Shown: positions 15,640 to 25,440, counted from the stretch's first letter. The stretch: DNA of 44,442 bases from Deltaproteobacteria bacterium PRO3 (GCA_030263375.1 SZOV01000015.1:1-44442); one strand, 5' to 3'. Made by a program: numbers and translations. The notes: a model not told the origin generated them from the letters alone.

Positions 15640-17000
15640 CAGAACCAGCCCTTCACCTTGTCGAAGATGTCCTTGAGCCCCCAGACGGCGTCGATGTCGT
15701 TGACGGTGACGACCACCATCAGGGTGAGCAGCATGAACATCCCGATCTGCTGAGCAATGAGACGCTTGCGCATCGAGAGCGCCTTGCCCGCGATCCCCTC
15801 GTAGACCATGAACAACAAATGGCCGCCGTCCAGGACGGGGATCGGCAAGAGGTTCAAAACCCCGAGTTGGATGCTGAGGAAGGCCAGGAGGTAGAGAAAA
15901 TTCCCCAGCCCCTGCTGCGCGGCCTTGGCCGAGATCTGGGCGATGCGCACCGGACCGCCGAGTTCTTTATAAGAGGCCTTCAGCGTGACCAGGTCTTTGA
16001 GGACCTTGAAGGTCATGCCGAAGAGCATGAGGTTTTCCTTCACGCCCTTTTGGAAGGCCTCGCCCAGGCCATATTGCCGCTTCACGAAGTTGTCGGGGTT
16101 GGACGCCTTGGCCACGCCGATCACGTACTTGTTGAGGTTGGGGTTGAAGACCGGGCTGATCTTCAATTCGACCTTCTCGCCCGCGCGCTCGACGGTGAAG
16201 CGGCTCTCCTTGCCCTTGGATTGGTTGACCAGGTCGGCCATGGCGTTCCAATCGGCCACCGGCGTCCCGTTGATCGCGACGACCTTGTCGCCCGCCTTCA
16301 TCCCCGCGGCGTGGGCGGGCGAGTCCGGCGTGAAGGCGCCGACCAGCGGGTCGACGTCGACGAAGAAGACCGGCTCGAGGCCCAAGTAGCCTCCCATGCC
16401 GCCCTCCAGGGCCTGCAGGGTCGCGGCCTTCTCCAAGGTCTGGTCGCCGCGCTTCAGCTGCAGCCTCACCTCGGTGCCCGCGGGCTTGCTGATCTCGCGC
16501 ATCACCTGGTCCCAGCTGGCGGCCGGCTTGCCGTTGACGGCGAGGATCAGGTCGCCCTTCTCGACCCCGGCCTTGGCGGCGGAGGAATCGACCTGGACGC
16601 CCAGGACCTGCGGGGGCTGGGAGAGGTATTTCGGCTCTTGCCGGCCGATCATGAAGACGATCGGCATGAGGATGAAGGGCAAGAGGAGATTCATGCCCGG
16701 CCCGGCCAGGACGACCTTCATGCGGGTCCACAGCGACTTGCTGCTGAAGGCGCGGGGGTCGTCGAGCGGAACGATCTCGCCTTCTTCGAAGTCCTCCTGC
16801 CCGCTCATCTTGACGTAGCCGCCGAGCGGCAGGAGCGAGAGGCAGTACTCGGTCTCGCCGACCTTGAAGCCGATGTGGGGCCCGAAGCCTAGCGAGAAGC
16901 GCTCGACACGGATACCGCTGAACTTGGCGACCAGGAAATGGCCGAGCTCGTGGATGAAGATCAGGAGGCCGAGGCCGACTATGAAATACAGAATCGTCAT
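15639..17000 (-). CDS. rseP: RIP metalloprotease RseP (site-2 protease)
   Basis: 453 aa inner-membrane protease of the regulated intramembrane proteolysis pathway; in model bacteria it cuts anti-sigma factors and clears signal peptides. HELGH at residues 17-21 lies in the first membrane helix. Two PDZ domains follow in the periplasmic part (SAAKAGVEKGDLILAVNGKP and AHAAGMKAGDKVVAINGTPV). The second active-site motif LNLLPIPVLDGGHLL is in the third quarter, followed by two hydrophobic helices. It is co-transcribed with dxr (31-bp gap) and tsaB (1-base overlap). Confidence 0.96.
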   Translation of the reverse strand: MTILYFIVGLGLLIFIHELGHFLVAKFSGIRVERFSLGFGPHIGFKVGETEYCLSLLPLGGYVKMSGQEDFEEGEIVPLDDPRAFSSKSLWTRMKVVLAGPGMNLLLPFILMPIVFMIGRQEPKYLSQPPQVLGVQVDSSAAKAGVEKGDLILAVNGKPAASWDQVMREISKPAGTEVRLQLKRGDQTLEKAATLQALEGGMGGYLGLEPVFFVDVDPLVGAFTPDSPAHAAGMKAGDKVVAINGTPVADWNAMADLVNQSKGKESRFTVERAGEKVELKISPVFNPNLNKYVIGVAKASNPDNFVKRQYGLGEAFQKGVKENLMLFGMTFKVLKDLVTLKASYKELGGPVRIAQISAKAAQQGLGNFLYLLAFLSIQLGVLNLLPIPVLDGGHLLFMVYEGIAGKALSMRKRLIAQQIGMFMLLTLMVVVTVNDIDAVWGLKDIFDKVKGWF

Positions 17001-17031
17001 AAATTTATAATCCTATCTAATTCTTCTCTTC

Positions 17032-18183
17032 TCAGGCCGCCGCCAGCTCCGAAGCCCGCTGTCGGGCCCACTGGTCGACGGCGACGATCTCCTCGAGGGA
17101 CTTGGGCGTTACGCGCGCGTGGCCCTGCAGGGTCTCTTCCACCACCTTGGGGATCTGCAAAAAGGAGATCTTGCGGTCCAAAAATTGCTGTACCGCCACC
17201 TCGTTGGCGGCGTTGAGCACCGCCGGCATCGTGCCGCCCTCCGCCATCGCCCGCTTGGCCAATTTGAGGCAGGGAAACTTCTCCTCGTCGGGCTGGAAGA
17301 AGGTCAGGCCCGCCAGCTGCGTCAGGTCGAGCGAGGGCAGGTCGTTGGGCAGCCGGTCGGGGTAGCTGAGCGCGTAGGCGATCGGCACCCGCATGTCGGG
17401 CAGGCCCAGCTGGGCCATCACCGAGCTGTCCTGAAACTCGACCATCGAATGGATGATGCTCTGCGGGTGCACGCAGACCGCCAGGGCCTCGGGCGCGACG
17501 TCGAAGAGCCAGCGGGCCTCGATCAGCTCGAGGCCCTTGTTCATCAGGGTGGCCGAGTCGATGGTGATCTTGGCGCCCATCGACCAGTTGGGGTGCTTCA
17601 AGGCCTGCTCGACGGTGATGCTCGCAAATTCCTCTTTGGGCTTGTTGAGAAAAGGCCCTCCGCTGGCCGTCAGGATGAGCCGGCGGATGCGCTTGGGGTC
17701 CTCGCCGTTCAGACACTGGAAGATCGCGGAGTGCTCGCTGTCGACGGGGAAGATCTTGACGCCCCGCTGCCGGGCGGCGGCGTTCATGAATTCGCCGGCC
17801 ACCACCATGGTCTCTTTGTTGGCGAGCGCGATGTCCTTCTTCGCCTGGATCGCGGCGTAGGTGGGCTCGAGGCCGGCGGCGCCGACGATGGCCGACACGA
17901 CCGTCTGGGCCTCTGGATGGGTCGCGACGCGCACCGAGCCCTCGCGGCCCCAAAGAATTTCCGGGGCCTCGGCGCCCAACGCCTCGCGAAGCCGCACGGC
18001 GTCGGCCTCGGCCGTCACCGAAACCAAAGAAGGACTGAATTCGCGAATCTGCTCGAGCACCCGCTCGACGTTGCGTCCGCAGGCCATGGCCACGACTTGA
18101 AGCTGCTGCGGGTTGCGCCGGACCACGTCGAGGGTGGAGGTGCCGATCGAGCCGGTGGAACCCAAAAGGGCGATTTTCTTCAT
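17032..18183 (-). CDS. dxr: 1-deoxy-D-xylulose 5-phosphate reductoisomerase
   Basis: 383 aa, typical length. NADPH-dependent enzyme making 2-C-methyl-D-erythritol 4-phosphate, the committed step of the MEP isoprenoid pathway. The N-terminal nucleotide motif is LLGSTGSIGTSTLDVVRRNP. The middle contains the metal-binding PVDSEHSAIFQCL and LTASGGPF segments, and the substrate loop is HPNWSMGAKITIDSATLMNK. The gene begins directly after the cdsA stop with no gap. Its product feeds UppS, encoded two genes upstream, for undecaprenyl phosphate. Confidence 0.96.
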   Translation of the reverse strand: MKKIALLGSTGSIGTSTLDVVRRNPQQLQVVAMACGRNVERVLEQIREFSPSLVSVTAEADAVRLREALGAEAPEILWGREGSVRVATHPEAQTVVSAIVGAAGLEPTYAAIQAKKDIALANKETMVVAGEFMNAAARQRGVKIFPVDSEHSAIFQCLNGEDPKRIRRLILTASGGPFLNKPKEEFASITVEQALKHPNWSMGAKITIDSATLMNKGLELIEARWLFDVAPEALAVCVHPQSIIHSMVEFQDSSVMAQLGLPDMRVPIAYALSYPDRLPNDLPSLDLTQLAGLTFFQPDEEKFPCLKLAKRAMAEGGTMPAVLNAANEVAVQQFLDRKISFLQIPKVVEETLQGHARVTPKSLEEIVAVDQWARQRASELAAA

Positions 18184-18987
18184 TCAGGATCTCCAGTACG
18201 CCGCATAGTAATAGACGATCGGCGAGGTGAAAAGCAATGCGTCGATCCGGTCGAGCAGTCCGCCGTGGCCGGGGATGAGGTTCCCGCTGTCCTTGACGCC
18301 GACGCTGCGCTTGAGCAGCGACTCGGAGAGATCCCCCAGCGGCCCGATCAACCCCACGCCGACGCCGACGATCAGGCAGTCTTGGATGCGGATCTGGCTC
18401 GAGATGAAGACCCGGCAGGCCAGGGCCCAGAGGACGCTCATGACGATGCCGCCGAGGAGTCCCTCGACGGTCTTCCCCGGCGAGATGTGGGGGGCGAGCT
18501 TGTGCCGCCCGAAGAGGCGTCCGGCGATATAAGCGCCCGTGTCGGCCCCGAAGGTCGAGCCCAGGACCAGGAAGAGCCAGAGCGGGCCGTCGGGAAGGTC
18601 GCGGATCAGACCCAAAAAGGACAGCAGCAGGCCGCAGTAGACCGCCGTCAGGAAGGTGGAGGCCACCTGCCCCAGCACCACCTCGATCGAATGGCGATGC
18701 CAGAGATAGAAGACGAAGCTCGCCATCAGGGCCGCGGGCACCGCGACGACCAGCGTCGCGAAATCGCGGGGTCCGAACATCGCCGCGACCGCAAGGCCCA
18801 AGGCCAATAGCGTCGCGAAGGCCGGCGAGCTGGAGGGATGCGCCGGCAGGATCATACGCGCGCACTCGTGGGCGGCCAGCGCGACGATCGCCGCGATGAC
18901 CGCCTTCAGCGGGACCGCGGGCAGGTAGAGGATCAGCAGGATGACCGCGGCCGCGAGGATGACGCCGGTGATGATTCGTGTCCACAT
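18184..18987 (-). CDS. cdsA: Phosphatidate cytidylyltransferase
   Basis: 267 aa with about eight hydrophobic helices. It makes CDP-diacylglycerol, the substrate of PssA encoded further along the same strand. The family signature is at the C-terminus: LLKRSVGVKDSGNLIPGHGG, then LLDRIDALLF. GADTGAYIAGRLFGRHKLAP is also conserved. It abuts dxr directly and lies 16 bp after uppS. Confidence 0.94.
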   Translation of the reverse strand: MWTRIITGVILAAAVILLILYLPAVPLKAVIAAIVALAAHECARMILPAHPSSSPAFATLLALGLAVAAMFGPRDFATLVVAVPAALMASFVFYLWHRHSIEVVLGQVASTFLTAVYCGLLLSFLGLIRDLPDGPLWLFLVLGSTFGADTGAYIAGRLFGRHKLAPHISPGKTVEGLLGGIVMSVLWALACRVFISSQIRIQDCLIVGVGVGLIGPLGDLSESLLKRSVGVKDSGNLIPGHGGLLDRIDALLFTSPIVYYYAAYWRS

Positions 18988-19003
18988 AGAATCGTCGCTT
19001 TTC

Positions 19004-19735
19004 CTATAAAGTCGCCCGCACCTGCTCGGTGGTGAGGCCGAAGCGTCGCTCGCGGCTTTGGTACTCGCGGATCGCCTCCTCGAGCTCCTGCCGGTTGAAG
19101 TCCGGCCAGAGGGTGTCGGTAAAATACAGCTCGGTGTAGGCCATCTGCCAGAGTAGGAAATTGCTGATGCGGTGCTCGCCGCTGGTGCGGATCAGGAGGT
19201 CGGGGTCGGGCAGCCCCTCGGTGTAAAGCTGACGGTCGAGCTCGTCCTCGCGGATGACGCGGGAGGCGTCGCCCTCGGCCAGGGCGCTGCGAACCATCTG
19301 GTTGACCAGCTCGGTCAGCTCGCTGCGCGAGCTGTAGCTGAGCGCCAGCACCAGGGTCATCTTCTCGCAGTGCCGGGTCTCGGCGATGGTCTTGGTCAAT
19401 TCGCGCAAGACCCCCTCGGGCAGACGGTCGATCTGACCGATCACCCGCAGGCGGATGTCGTTTTTGATCAGCTTGGGGCGCTTCGCCACCAGGAAGTGCT
19501 TCAGTAGGTCCATCAGGCCCAGGACCTCGTCGGAGGGGCGATTCCAGTTTTCTTGGCTGAAGGCGTAGAGGGTGAGGTACTCGATGCCGATCTCGCGGCA
19601 GGCCTCGACGATGCCCTCGACGGTCTCGCTGCCGCGGCGGTGCCCCTCGAGTCGCGGCAGGTCGCGATTCCGGGCCCAACGCCCGTTTCCGTCCATGATG
19701 ATGGCGATGTGCCGTGGGAGCTTGGCTTTATCCAC
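19004..19735 (-). CDS. uppS: Isoprenyl transferase (undecaprenyl diphosphate synthase)
   Basis: 243 aa, normal length. It condenses isopentenyl diphosphate units in cis to form the lipid carrier for peptidoglycan and LPS. HIAIIMDGNGRWARNR holds the catalytic Asp. GHRRGSETVEGI, LTLYAFSQENWNRP and the late DLLIRTSGEHRISNFLLWQ are the other family motifs; RTSGE binds IPP. The start is GTG, directly abutting the frr stop (TGA then GTG), which implies coupling. Confidence 0.95.
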   Translation of the reverse strand: MDKAKLPRHIAIIMDGNGRWARNRDLPRLEGHRRGSETVEGIVEACREIGIEYLTLYAFSQENWNRPSDEVLGLMDLLKHFLVAKRPKLIKNDIRLRVIGQIDRLPEGVLRELTKTIAETRHCEKMTLVLALSYSSRSELTELVNQMVRSALAEGDASRVIREDELDRQLYTEGLPDPDLLIRTSGEHRISNFLLWQMAYTELYFTDTLWPDFNRQELEEAIREYQSRERRFGLTTEQVRATL

Positions 19736-20293
19736 TCAGACTTCCATCACTTCTTTTTCTTTGTGCTCGAGGGACTCGTCGACCTTCTTCACGTAGGAGT
19801 CGGTGAGCTTCTGCACCTCGGTCCCCAGGTGTTTGGCCTCGTCCTCGGGCATCTTCTTGTCCTTCTCGAGGGCCTTGAGCTCGTCCAAGGCCTCGCGGCG
19901 GACGTGGCGGATGGCGACCTTGGCCTCTTCGCCGTACTTGCGCGCGAGCTTGACCATCTCCTTGCGGCGCTCCTCGTTGAGCGCGGGGATGGGGATGCGG
20001 ATCAGCTTGCCGTCGTTGGCCGGGGTGAGGCCCAGGTCGGACTTGATGATCGCCTTCTCGATCAGCGGAATCGCGGTGGCGTCCCAGGGGCTGATCGTGA
20101 TCATGCGCGGCTCGGGGACGCTGAGCGTGCCGACCTGGTTGAGAGGTGTCGGCGTTCCGTAATAGTCGACGCGGATGTCATCGAGCATCGAGGTCGAGGC
20201 CCGACCGGTGCGGACTTTGGCGAGCTCGCCGCGGAAAGCGGCCAGGCATTTTTCCATGCGATCTTTGGACTTGTTCAACACGGGATGCGACAT
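19736..20293 (-). CDS. frr: Ribosome recycling factor
   Basis: 185 aa, exact family length. With EF-G it splits post-termination ribosomes. VRTGRASTSMLDDIRVDYYG and TPLNQVGTLSVPEPRMITIS are diagnostic, as is the late RHVRREALDELKALEK. It sits between pyrH (10 bp) and uppS (0 bp), the widely conserved order. Confidence 0.97.
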   Translation of the reverse strand: MSHPVLNKSKDRMEKCLAAFRGELAKVRTGRASTSMLDDIRVDYYGTPTPLNQVGTLSVPEPRMITISPWDATAIPLIEKAIIKSDLGLTPANDGKLIRIPIPALNEERRKEMVKLARKYGEEAKVAIRHVRREALDELKALEKDKKMPEDEAKHLGTEVQKLTDSYVKKVDESLEHKEKEVMEV

Positions 20294-20303
20294 GCGTATT
20301 CTC

Positions 20304-21017
20304 CTAGACGACGGTCGTTCCGATGTTTTCTCCCAGGACGACCTTGCGGATGTTGCCTTTTTGAAAGAGGTCGAAGACCACGATCGGCATCTTATTGTCC
20401 ATGCACAGCGAGATCGCGGTCGAATCCATCACCTTAAGGTTTTTATTGAGGACGTCGAGATAAGTGAGCGAGTTGAAGCGCTTGGCGCCGGGGTTGAGCT
20501 TGGGGTCGCTGTCGTAGACGCCGTCGACCTTGGTGCCCTTCATGATGACGTCGGCGCCGATCTCGACGGCGCGCAACGCCGCGGCCGTGTCGGTGGTAAA
20601 GAAGGGGTTGCCGGTGCCGGCCGCGAAAATGACGACGCGGCCCTTCTCGAGGTGCCGGACGGCGCGGCGGCGGATGTAGGGCTCGACCAGCTGGTGGATC
20701 TCGATGGCGGAGAGCACCCGCGTGAAGACCCCGGTCTTCTCGAGGAAATTCTGCAGCGCCATGGCGTTCATGACCGTCGCCAGCATGCCCATGTAGTCGC
20801 CGGTCGCGCGGTCGATACCTTCTTTCTCGCCGCCCATCCCGCGGAAGATGTTGCCGCCGCCGATGACGATGGCGATCTCGATGCCGAGCGCGGTCAGGTC
20901 TTTCAGCTCCTCGGCGATCGCGCCGACCACTTGGGAGTTGATGCCGTAACCCTCGCTGCCCATCAGGGACTCGCCGCTGAGCTTGAGCAGGATGCGTTTG
21001 TATGCGGGTTTCGCCAT
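20304..21017 (-). CDS. pyrH: UMP kinase
   Basis: 237 aa. It phosphorylates UMP to UDP with ATP and belongs to the amino-acid kinase fold. [15 protein letters not shown] begins the protein, [10 protein letters not shown] binds phosphate, and [17 protein letters not shown] with [17 protein letters not shown] form the remaining nucleotide/UMP sites. The start is 4 nt after the tsf stop. Confidence 0.97.
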   Translation of the reverse strand: MAKPAYKRILLKLSGESLMGSEGYGINSQVVGAIAEELKDLTALGIEIAIVIGGGNIFRGMGGEKEGIDRATGDYMGMLATVMNAMALQNFLEKTGVFTRVLSAIEIHQLVEPYIRRRAVRHLEKGRVVIFAAGTGNPFFTTDTAAALRAVEIGADVIMKGTKVDGVYDSDPKLNPGAKRFNSLTYLDVLNKNLKVMDSTAISLCMDNKMPIVVFDLFQKGNIRKVVLGENIGTTVV

Positions 21018-21021
21018 GGGA

Positions 21022-21930
21022 TTATTTTCCGAGCTGCTTCGCGACCTCGGCCGCGAAGTCTTCTTCTTTCTTGGCCATCCCCTCGCCCACCTGGAAGCGG
21101 ACGAACTCGACGATGCGCGCGGAAGGATCGCTCTCTTGCAAGTGCTTCAATACGGATTTCTTGCCGCTGGGGTCTTTGATGAAGGCCTGCTCTTGGAAAC
21201 AGACCTCGGCGGCGAACTTGCCCAACTTGCCCTCGACGATCTTCTCGAGCATCTCCTTGGGCTTGCCGCTGTCGGCGAGCTGGGCCAGGTAGATCTCGCG
21301 TTCCTTGGCCTTGACGTCCTCGGGGATCTGCTCGCGGTGGACGAAGCGCGGGGCCGAGGCGGCCACGTGCATCGCCAGGTCCTTGAGCAGCTCGTCGCCC
21401 AGCTTGGCGGCCTCGCCCTGCACCTTGACGAGGGCGCCGATCTTGTTGCCCATGTGCAGGTAGGCGCCGAATTTCTCGTTGGGCTGGGCCTGAAGGATCG
21501 CGAAGCGACGGATGGAGATGTTCTCGCCGATCTTGGCGACCAGCTCCTTGGTCAGGGTTTCGTAGTTGGAGGCGGCGCCGGCGGGCGTCTGCTGCAGCAG
21601 CGCCGCGAGGTCGGCCGGCCTCTGCTTGGCCACATGTTGGGCGACGCCCTTCACGAAGTTTTGGAAGTCGGGGGTCTTGGCGACGAAGTCGGTCTCGGAG
21701 TTGACCTCGACGATGGCCGCCACGTTGCCTTCGACGGCGACGTCGACCAGGCCCTCGCTGGCCAGGCGCCCGGCCTTCTTGCCGGCCGAGGCCATGCCCG
21801 CCTTGCGCAGGTGTTCGACGGCCTTTTCCATGTCGCCCCCGCTTTCGTTGAGGGCCTTCTTGCAATCCATCATCCCTGCGCCGGTCTTCTCGCGCAGCTC
21901 TTGGACCATTTTTGCGGTGATTTCTGCCAT
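21022..21930 (-). CDS. tsf: Translation elongation factor Ts
   Basis: 302 aa. It is the guanine-nucleotide exchange factor of EF-Tu. [20 protein letters not shown] and [20 protein letters not shown] form the UBA-like N-terminal domain, and [12 protein letters not shown] is the conserved core contact with EF-Tu. The ATG at 21930 is preceded by GGAG; an in-frame upstream extension would cover the rpsB-tsf terminator-like hairpin and is rejected. It is second gene of the rpsB operon. Confidence 0.97.
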   Translation of the reverse strand: MAEITAKMVQELREKTGAGMMDCKKALNESGGDMEKAVEHLRKAGMASAGKKAGRLASEGLVDVAVEGNVAAIVEVNSETDFVAKTPDFQNFVKGVAQHVAKQRPADLAALLQQTPAGAASNYETLTKELVAKIGENISIRRFAILQAQPNEKFGAYLHMGNKIGALVKVQGEAAKLGDELLKDLAMHVAASAPRFVHREQIPEDVKAKEREIYLAQLADSGKPKEMLEKIVEGKLGKFAAEVCFQEQAFIKDPSGKKSVLKHLQESDPSARIVEFVRFQVGEGMAKKEEDFAAEVAKQLGK

Positions 21931-21975
21931 AGGGAACTCCTGAATCGGTTGGCGCGGACTTGTGCGAACCGCGCG

Positions 21976-22009
21976 AAAAACGGGGCGGCCCGTTTGGGCC
22001 CGCCCCCGC
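21976..22009 (-). terminator. Terminator-like hairpin between rpsB and tsf (attenuator)
   Basis: On the minus strand, GGGGCGG(G)CCC pairs with GGGCCGCCCC across an AAAC loop (22007-21982) and is followed by G and five T (21980-21976). The stem is almost perfect, with one bulged G. It stands between rpsB and tsf, where partial termination would set S2 above EF-Ts and all downstream envelope genes. Confidence 0.7.
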
Positions 22010-22012
22010 GAA

Positions 22013-22897
22013 TTACTCTTCGGTCTCGGGTTTGGCTTCGGGAGCGGCCTCGGGCTCGACGCGGGCGCTGTAGCTGCCCTCCTCGATCTCCTCCTCGCCG
22101 GCGGCGGCGTCGCCGCGGCCGACATAGGCGGAGGCCTTCTCGCCCTTCGCCTCGCGGACGGAGGGCTTCTCCTCGTCGCCGCGCTCTTGGCCGCCGCGGC
22201 GGGCCTGGGCCTCGCGGAGACGCAGTCCCTCGAGAACCTTGTCGGCGACCGCGCTGACGAAGAGCTTGATCGAACGTAGGGCGTCGTCGTTGCCGGGCAC
22301 CAGGTGGTCGATGGGATCGGGATCGCAATTGGTGTCGCCCAGGGCCACGATGGGAATGCCCAAGACGTTGGCCTCGTGCAACGCGATGTGCTCGAGGTTG
22401 GGGTCGATCACGACCATCACGCCGGGAAGCCGGGTCATGTCTTGGATGCCGCCCAGCGAGCGCTGCAGCTTCTCGATCTCGCGATCGATCATCAAAATTT
22501 CTTTCTTGGAAAGAACGGCAAAAGTTCCATCCTCTTTCTTTTTCTGCAGATCCTTGAGCCGGTCGATCGAGGACTTGATGGTGCGGAAGTTGGTCAGCGT
22601 GCCGCCCAGCCAGCGGTTGGTGACGTAGTACATGCCGCAGCGCTTGGCCTCTTCCTCGATGACGTCCTGCGCCTGCTTCTTGGTGCCGACGAAGAGGATG
22701 TCGCTGCCGTTGCCGACGGCCTCGGCGATGAAGTCGAGGGCCTCGCGGAACAGCTTGACGGTCTTGGAGAGGTCGATGATGTGGACGCCGTTGCGGACCC
22801 CGTAGATGAAGGGCTTCATTTTGGGATTCCAGCGGCGGGTGAGGTGGCCGAAGTGCATGCCTGCTTCGAGCAGGTCCTGCATCGAGACGTTATTCAT
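22013..22897 (-). CDS. rpsB: 30S ribosomal protein S2 with acidic C-terminal extension
   Basis: 294 aa; the usual length is about 240-260. The conserved body runs from [19 protein letters not shown] through [20 protein letters not shown] to [20 protein letters not shown] and [12 protein letters not shown]. The last ~50-60 residues form a Glu/Ala-rich tail ([22 protein letters not shown]) probably disordered. The SD is AAAGGA. It is the first gene of the operon through to the YdcH-like gene, and the divergent neighbour is a secreted TPR protein. Confidence 0.97.
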   Translation of the reverse strand: MNNVSMQDLLEAGMHFGHLTRRWNPKMKPFIYGVRNGVHIIDLSKTVKLFREALDFIAEAVGNGSDILFVGTKKQAQDVIEEEAKRCGMYYVTNRWLGGTLTNFRTIKSSIDRLKDLQKKKEDGTFAVLSKKEILMIDREIEKLQRSLGGIQDMTRLPGVMVVIDPNLEHIALHEANVLGIPIVALGDTNCDPDPIDHLVPGNDDALRSIKLFVSAVADKVLEGLRLREAQARRGGQERGDEEKPSVREAKGEKASAYVGRGDAAAGEEEIEEGSYSARVEPEAAPEAKPETEE

Positions 22898-23102
22898 ATT
22901 TTTCCTTTCGGGTTATGCCTCCACGGCCTCCTTCGTCCTTCCCTGATCCCTCGCGGGACACCCGAGGCTTGGACTTTGGGCGGAAGCCGTGTGTGAATTT
23001 GGTTGAAACCTTGAAGCCCGAGGCGCCGTCTTAGGGAAGGACCTCGAAATTAAAGGGTTTTTCCCCCTAGCATGCTCGTGCTATGATGACAACAGGAGTT
23101 TT
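22898..23102. promoter_or_regulatory. Divergent control region of rpsB and the TPR-protein gene
   Basis: 205 bp without a gene. Towards the plus strand, TATGAT (23082-23087) is a good -10 but its -35 is poor; SD AGGAG lies before the ATG at 23103. Towards rpsB the leader would be long, with short self-complementary pieces such as TCCCGCGAGGGA (minus strand) and the 7-mer CCTCGGG twice. An S2 autoregulatory leader is plausible from the family but I cannot identify its motif here. Confidence 0.35.
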
Positions 23103-24095
23103 ATGAGCCGAGCCTTTTCCAAAAACCTCTTTATATTATTGGTCTTTTTCTCAAGTGCGCTGGTCGCGGCGCCGGCCCGCGCTCAGTCCCAAGACTTCGA
23201 ATTTTACAAGAAATACGGTCACGCCAGCAAACAGTGGAACGACTACGTCCAGCAGGGCTTCGCCGCCTACGACCGGCAGAACTGCGAGGAGGCCATGACG
23301 GCCCTGAAACAGGCCATCGCCGCCCAATGCCAGGACGCCCTGGTCTATTACAAGCTCGCCGTCTGCTCGGAGGTGGCCGGCACGCCCTACACCGCCCTGC
23401 AGTACTACCAGCTGGCGGAGGAGAAGCTCGGCAAGCTCGAGGTCCTGCACCCCTACCAGAAGGACATCTTCGAGAGTTACGGCCGCGCCCTCTTTCAGGC
23501 CAAGCGCTTCGACGAGGCCTTTCCCTACCTAGTGCGCGCCGCGGCGGTGGGCACGCCGAGCTTCGGCCTCTATTACATGGTGGGATTTCTCTACGCGAAG
23601 AAGGGGGACACGAAGGCGGCGGTGGAATTCTTCGACAAGGCCCTGGCCCAGGACACCAGCAAGGCGCCGCCGCAGATCCTCGCGGTGGTCTATCGGGAGG
23701 TGGCCAAGTCTTATGCCAAGGAGAAGAACAACCAAAGGGCGATGGAGCTGCTAAAAATGGCCTTGGCGATCAATCCCAACGACACCGAGGCCAACCAGCT
23801 GAGGACTCAGCTCAGCCATATCCAAGCCCAAGAGACGCTCCTCCAGATGATCCATAGCGCCGAAGGCAAGGTCACCGGCCAAGAAAGCGCCCCCGGCACC
23901 TCGAAGCCGCCCCCGCCAGCGGCCTCGAAGCTGCCTCCCTTGGAGGGTCAAACGTTGAAAGACCCGACCCCGCCCTTGGGCACGGCCTCGGGGAGCTCCG
24001 CGCCGACGCAACCCGCACCCAGCGGGGGAAATACGGGAAGCGGAACGACCTTGCAGCCTTTGCAGCCCCTGCCGCCGGCGCCGTCGGGGAAATAA
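23103..24095 (+). CDS. Secreted tetratricopeptide-repeat protein
   Basis: 330 aa. A signal peptide covers residues 1-27 (cleavage likely after ARA), so the protein is periplasmic or outer-membrane associated. TPR-like helical pairs occupy about 45-235, e.g. AFPYLVRAAAVGTPSFGLYY, MVGFLYAKKGDTKAAVEFFD and SYAKEKNNQRAMELLKMALA, with NPNDTEAN closing a repeat. The last ~80 residues are Pro/Ser/Gly-rich and disordered (PPPPAASKLPPLEGQTL). TPR proteins are scaffolds; no specific partner is evident. It converges with the PEGA protein gene with only 10 bp between stops. SD AGGAG. Confidence 0.8.
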   Translation: MSRAFSKNLFILLVFFSSALVAAPARAQSQDFEFYKKYGHASKQWNDYVQQGFAAYDRQNCEEAMTALKQAIAAQCQDALVYYKLAVCSEVAGTPYTALQYYQLAEEKLGKLEVLHPYQKDIFESYGRALFQAKRFDEAFPYLVRAAAVGTPSFGLYYMVGFLYAKKGDTKAAVEFFDKALAQDTSKAPPQILAVVYREVAKSYAKEKNNQRAMELLKMALAINPNDTEANQLRTQLSHIQAQETLLQMIHSAEGKVTGQESAPGTSKPPPPAASKLPPLEGQTLKDPTPPLGTASGSSAPTQPAPSGGNTGSGTTLQPLQPLPPAPSGK

Positions 24096-24105
24096 TTCCG
24101 CTCTT

Positions 24106-25440
24106 TTACGGCGCCCTGCCGCTGGACCCGCTGATCGACACTGTCGCGTTGTTGTCCGACGCGGCGCTCCCGCCACCCTTGCCCAGCAGCAAGGCGCCGG
24201 TAGCCCCGCCCGCCACGGCCACGCCGACCAGGCCCCAAAGCCAGGGGCTCTTCCAGATGGATTTCTTCTTCTTGGTGCCGATGACGATCACGTCGCTGTC
24301 GGCGTATTTCTTGGGGTCTTTGGCGAGGTCGACCCGGGCGGCCTCGTTTAAGTCTTTCGCGATGTGGTTGGCGGCCGACCGGGTGTCCTTGGGCAGGTCC
24401 AAGACCTCGACCGACTGGTTTTTGTGCGAGGCTTGGTACTTGATGTCGATCATCCGCGCGGAGATCTTGTTGTTCCAGCCGATCTCCTCGACGCTGACCA
24501 GAACCACCTTGTCGAGGCGCAGGGCCTTCCCGACCGCCCCGCCCAGCCGGACCTGCTCGTCGACGTCGGAGAGGGAGGCGACGGTCAGGCCGTGGCGGTT
24601 TACGGAAGGATCGGAGACCTTCTCGAGGGAGAGCTTTTCGCGCAGGCCCTCGGGCTTGAGGTTCAATTTCATGGCCTGAGGCTTGTAACCGGGCGCGCGC
24701 AGGATCACGAAGTGCTCGCCCACCGTCCAGCGCTCGAGCTTCAGCGGCGTCGTCCCCTTGGGATTGCCGTTGAGGATCGCCTCGACCTTGGCGGGCGAGG
24801 ACTGGATCTCGAGAGACGCGGACTTCGCCTTTTTCAAAAACTCGGCGCGGGCCTTCTGAAAGAGGGCGACCGTCTTGGGCGGGTACTGCAGCTCGGTGAT
24901 CTCGCGCTCGGGGTCGAGGCGCACCGCCTCCTGAAAGGCCTCTTGGGCCCGCTTCGGGTCGTTGTTGCCCAGGTGGATATTGCCCAGCATCAGGTAGGCG
25001 TCGGTCAGCAAGAAGGGATCGGTCAGGGCGCCCTTGGCCGAGCGATAGCCCTGCGTCGTGCTTTCGAGCAGGGCGATACCTTCCTTGAAGTTGAAGGTCT
25101 TGTAGAACTCCTTGGCTTGGTCGAGATAGCGGTTGAGGCCCAGGGTATCGCCGCCCGAACCGGACAGGTTAGGGGAAGATTCGAAGAAGGCGTAAGTGGC
25201 CGGCTTGGGCAGGACCTCGAAGCCGCTCTGTCGCGTCAGCTCGTCGCGCATGGTGTCGGCGACCTTCTCGACCGCCTCGGGCTTGACCTTGCCGTCGTAG
25301 AGCTCGACGACGCCGACCTTGAGCTTGGCCGGCGAAGCGCCCGCCGCGGGACTTGCCTTCGCCCAAAGGCCCGGGGGCAGCAAGAGCTGCGCGGTGAGAA
25401 AATAGATGAGATAGGAAGATTTGCGAACGACCGCTTGCAT
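24106..25440 (-). CDS. Exported PEGA-domain protein with C-terminal membrane segment
   Basis: 444 aa. Residues 1-27 look like a signal peptide ending LWA. Residues about 30-75 (VGVVELYDGKVKPEAVEKVA) resemble the N-terminus of periplasmic proteins that build a nucleotide-like or TolB-type domain. A TPR-like segment lies at about 130-190 (AYLMLGNIHLGNNDPKRAQE). A PEGA domain at about 210-270 includes SLEIQSSPAKVEAILNGNPK, TTPLKLERWTVGEHFVILR and APGYKP. A hydrophobic helix near residues 397-417 (LWGLVGVAVAGGATGALLLG) is followed by a Gly/Ser tail. This resembles PEGA proteins of Myxococcota of unknown function. The ATG at 25440 is preferred because it begins the signal peptide. Confidence 0.75.
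   Translation of the reverse strand: MQAVVRKSSYLIYFLTAQLLLPPGLWAKASPAAGASPAKLKVGVVELYDGKVKPEAVEKVADTMRDELTRQSGFEVLPKPATYAFFESSPNLSGSGGDTLGLNRYLDQAKEFYKTFNFKEGIALLESTTQGYRSAKGALTDPFLLTDAYLMLGNIHLGNNDPKRAQEAFQEAVRLDPEREITELQYPPKTVALFQKARAEFLKKAKSASLEIQSSPAKVEAILNGNPKGTTPLKLERWTVGEHFVILRAPGYKPQAMKLNLKPEGLREKLSLEKVSDPSVNRHGLTVASLSDVDEQVRLGGAVGKALRLDKVVLVSVEEIGWNNKISARMIDIKYQASHKNQSVEVLDLPKDTRSAANHIAKDLNEAARVDLAKDPKKYADSDVIVIGTKKKKSIWKSPWLWGLVGVAVAGGATGALLLGKGGGSAASDNNATVSISGSSGRAP

Noticed and set aside
21931-22125. N-terminal extension of tsf
   Set aside because: It would be translated through a terminator-like hairpin and the rpsB 3' end; MAEITA with GGAG upstream is the normal start.
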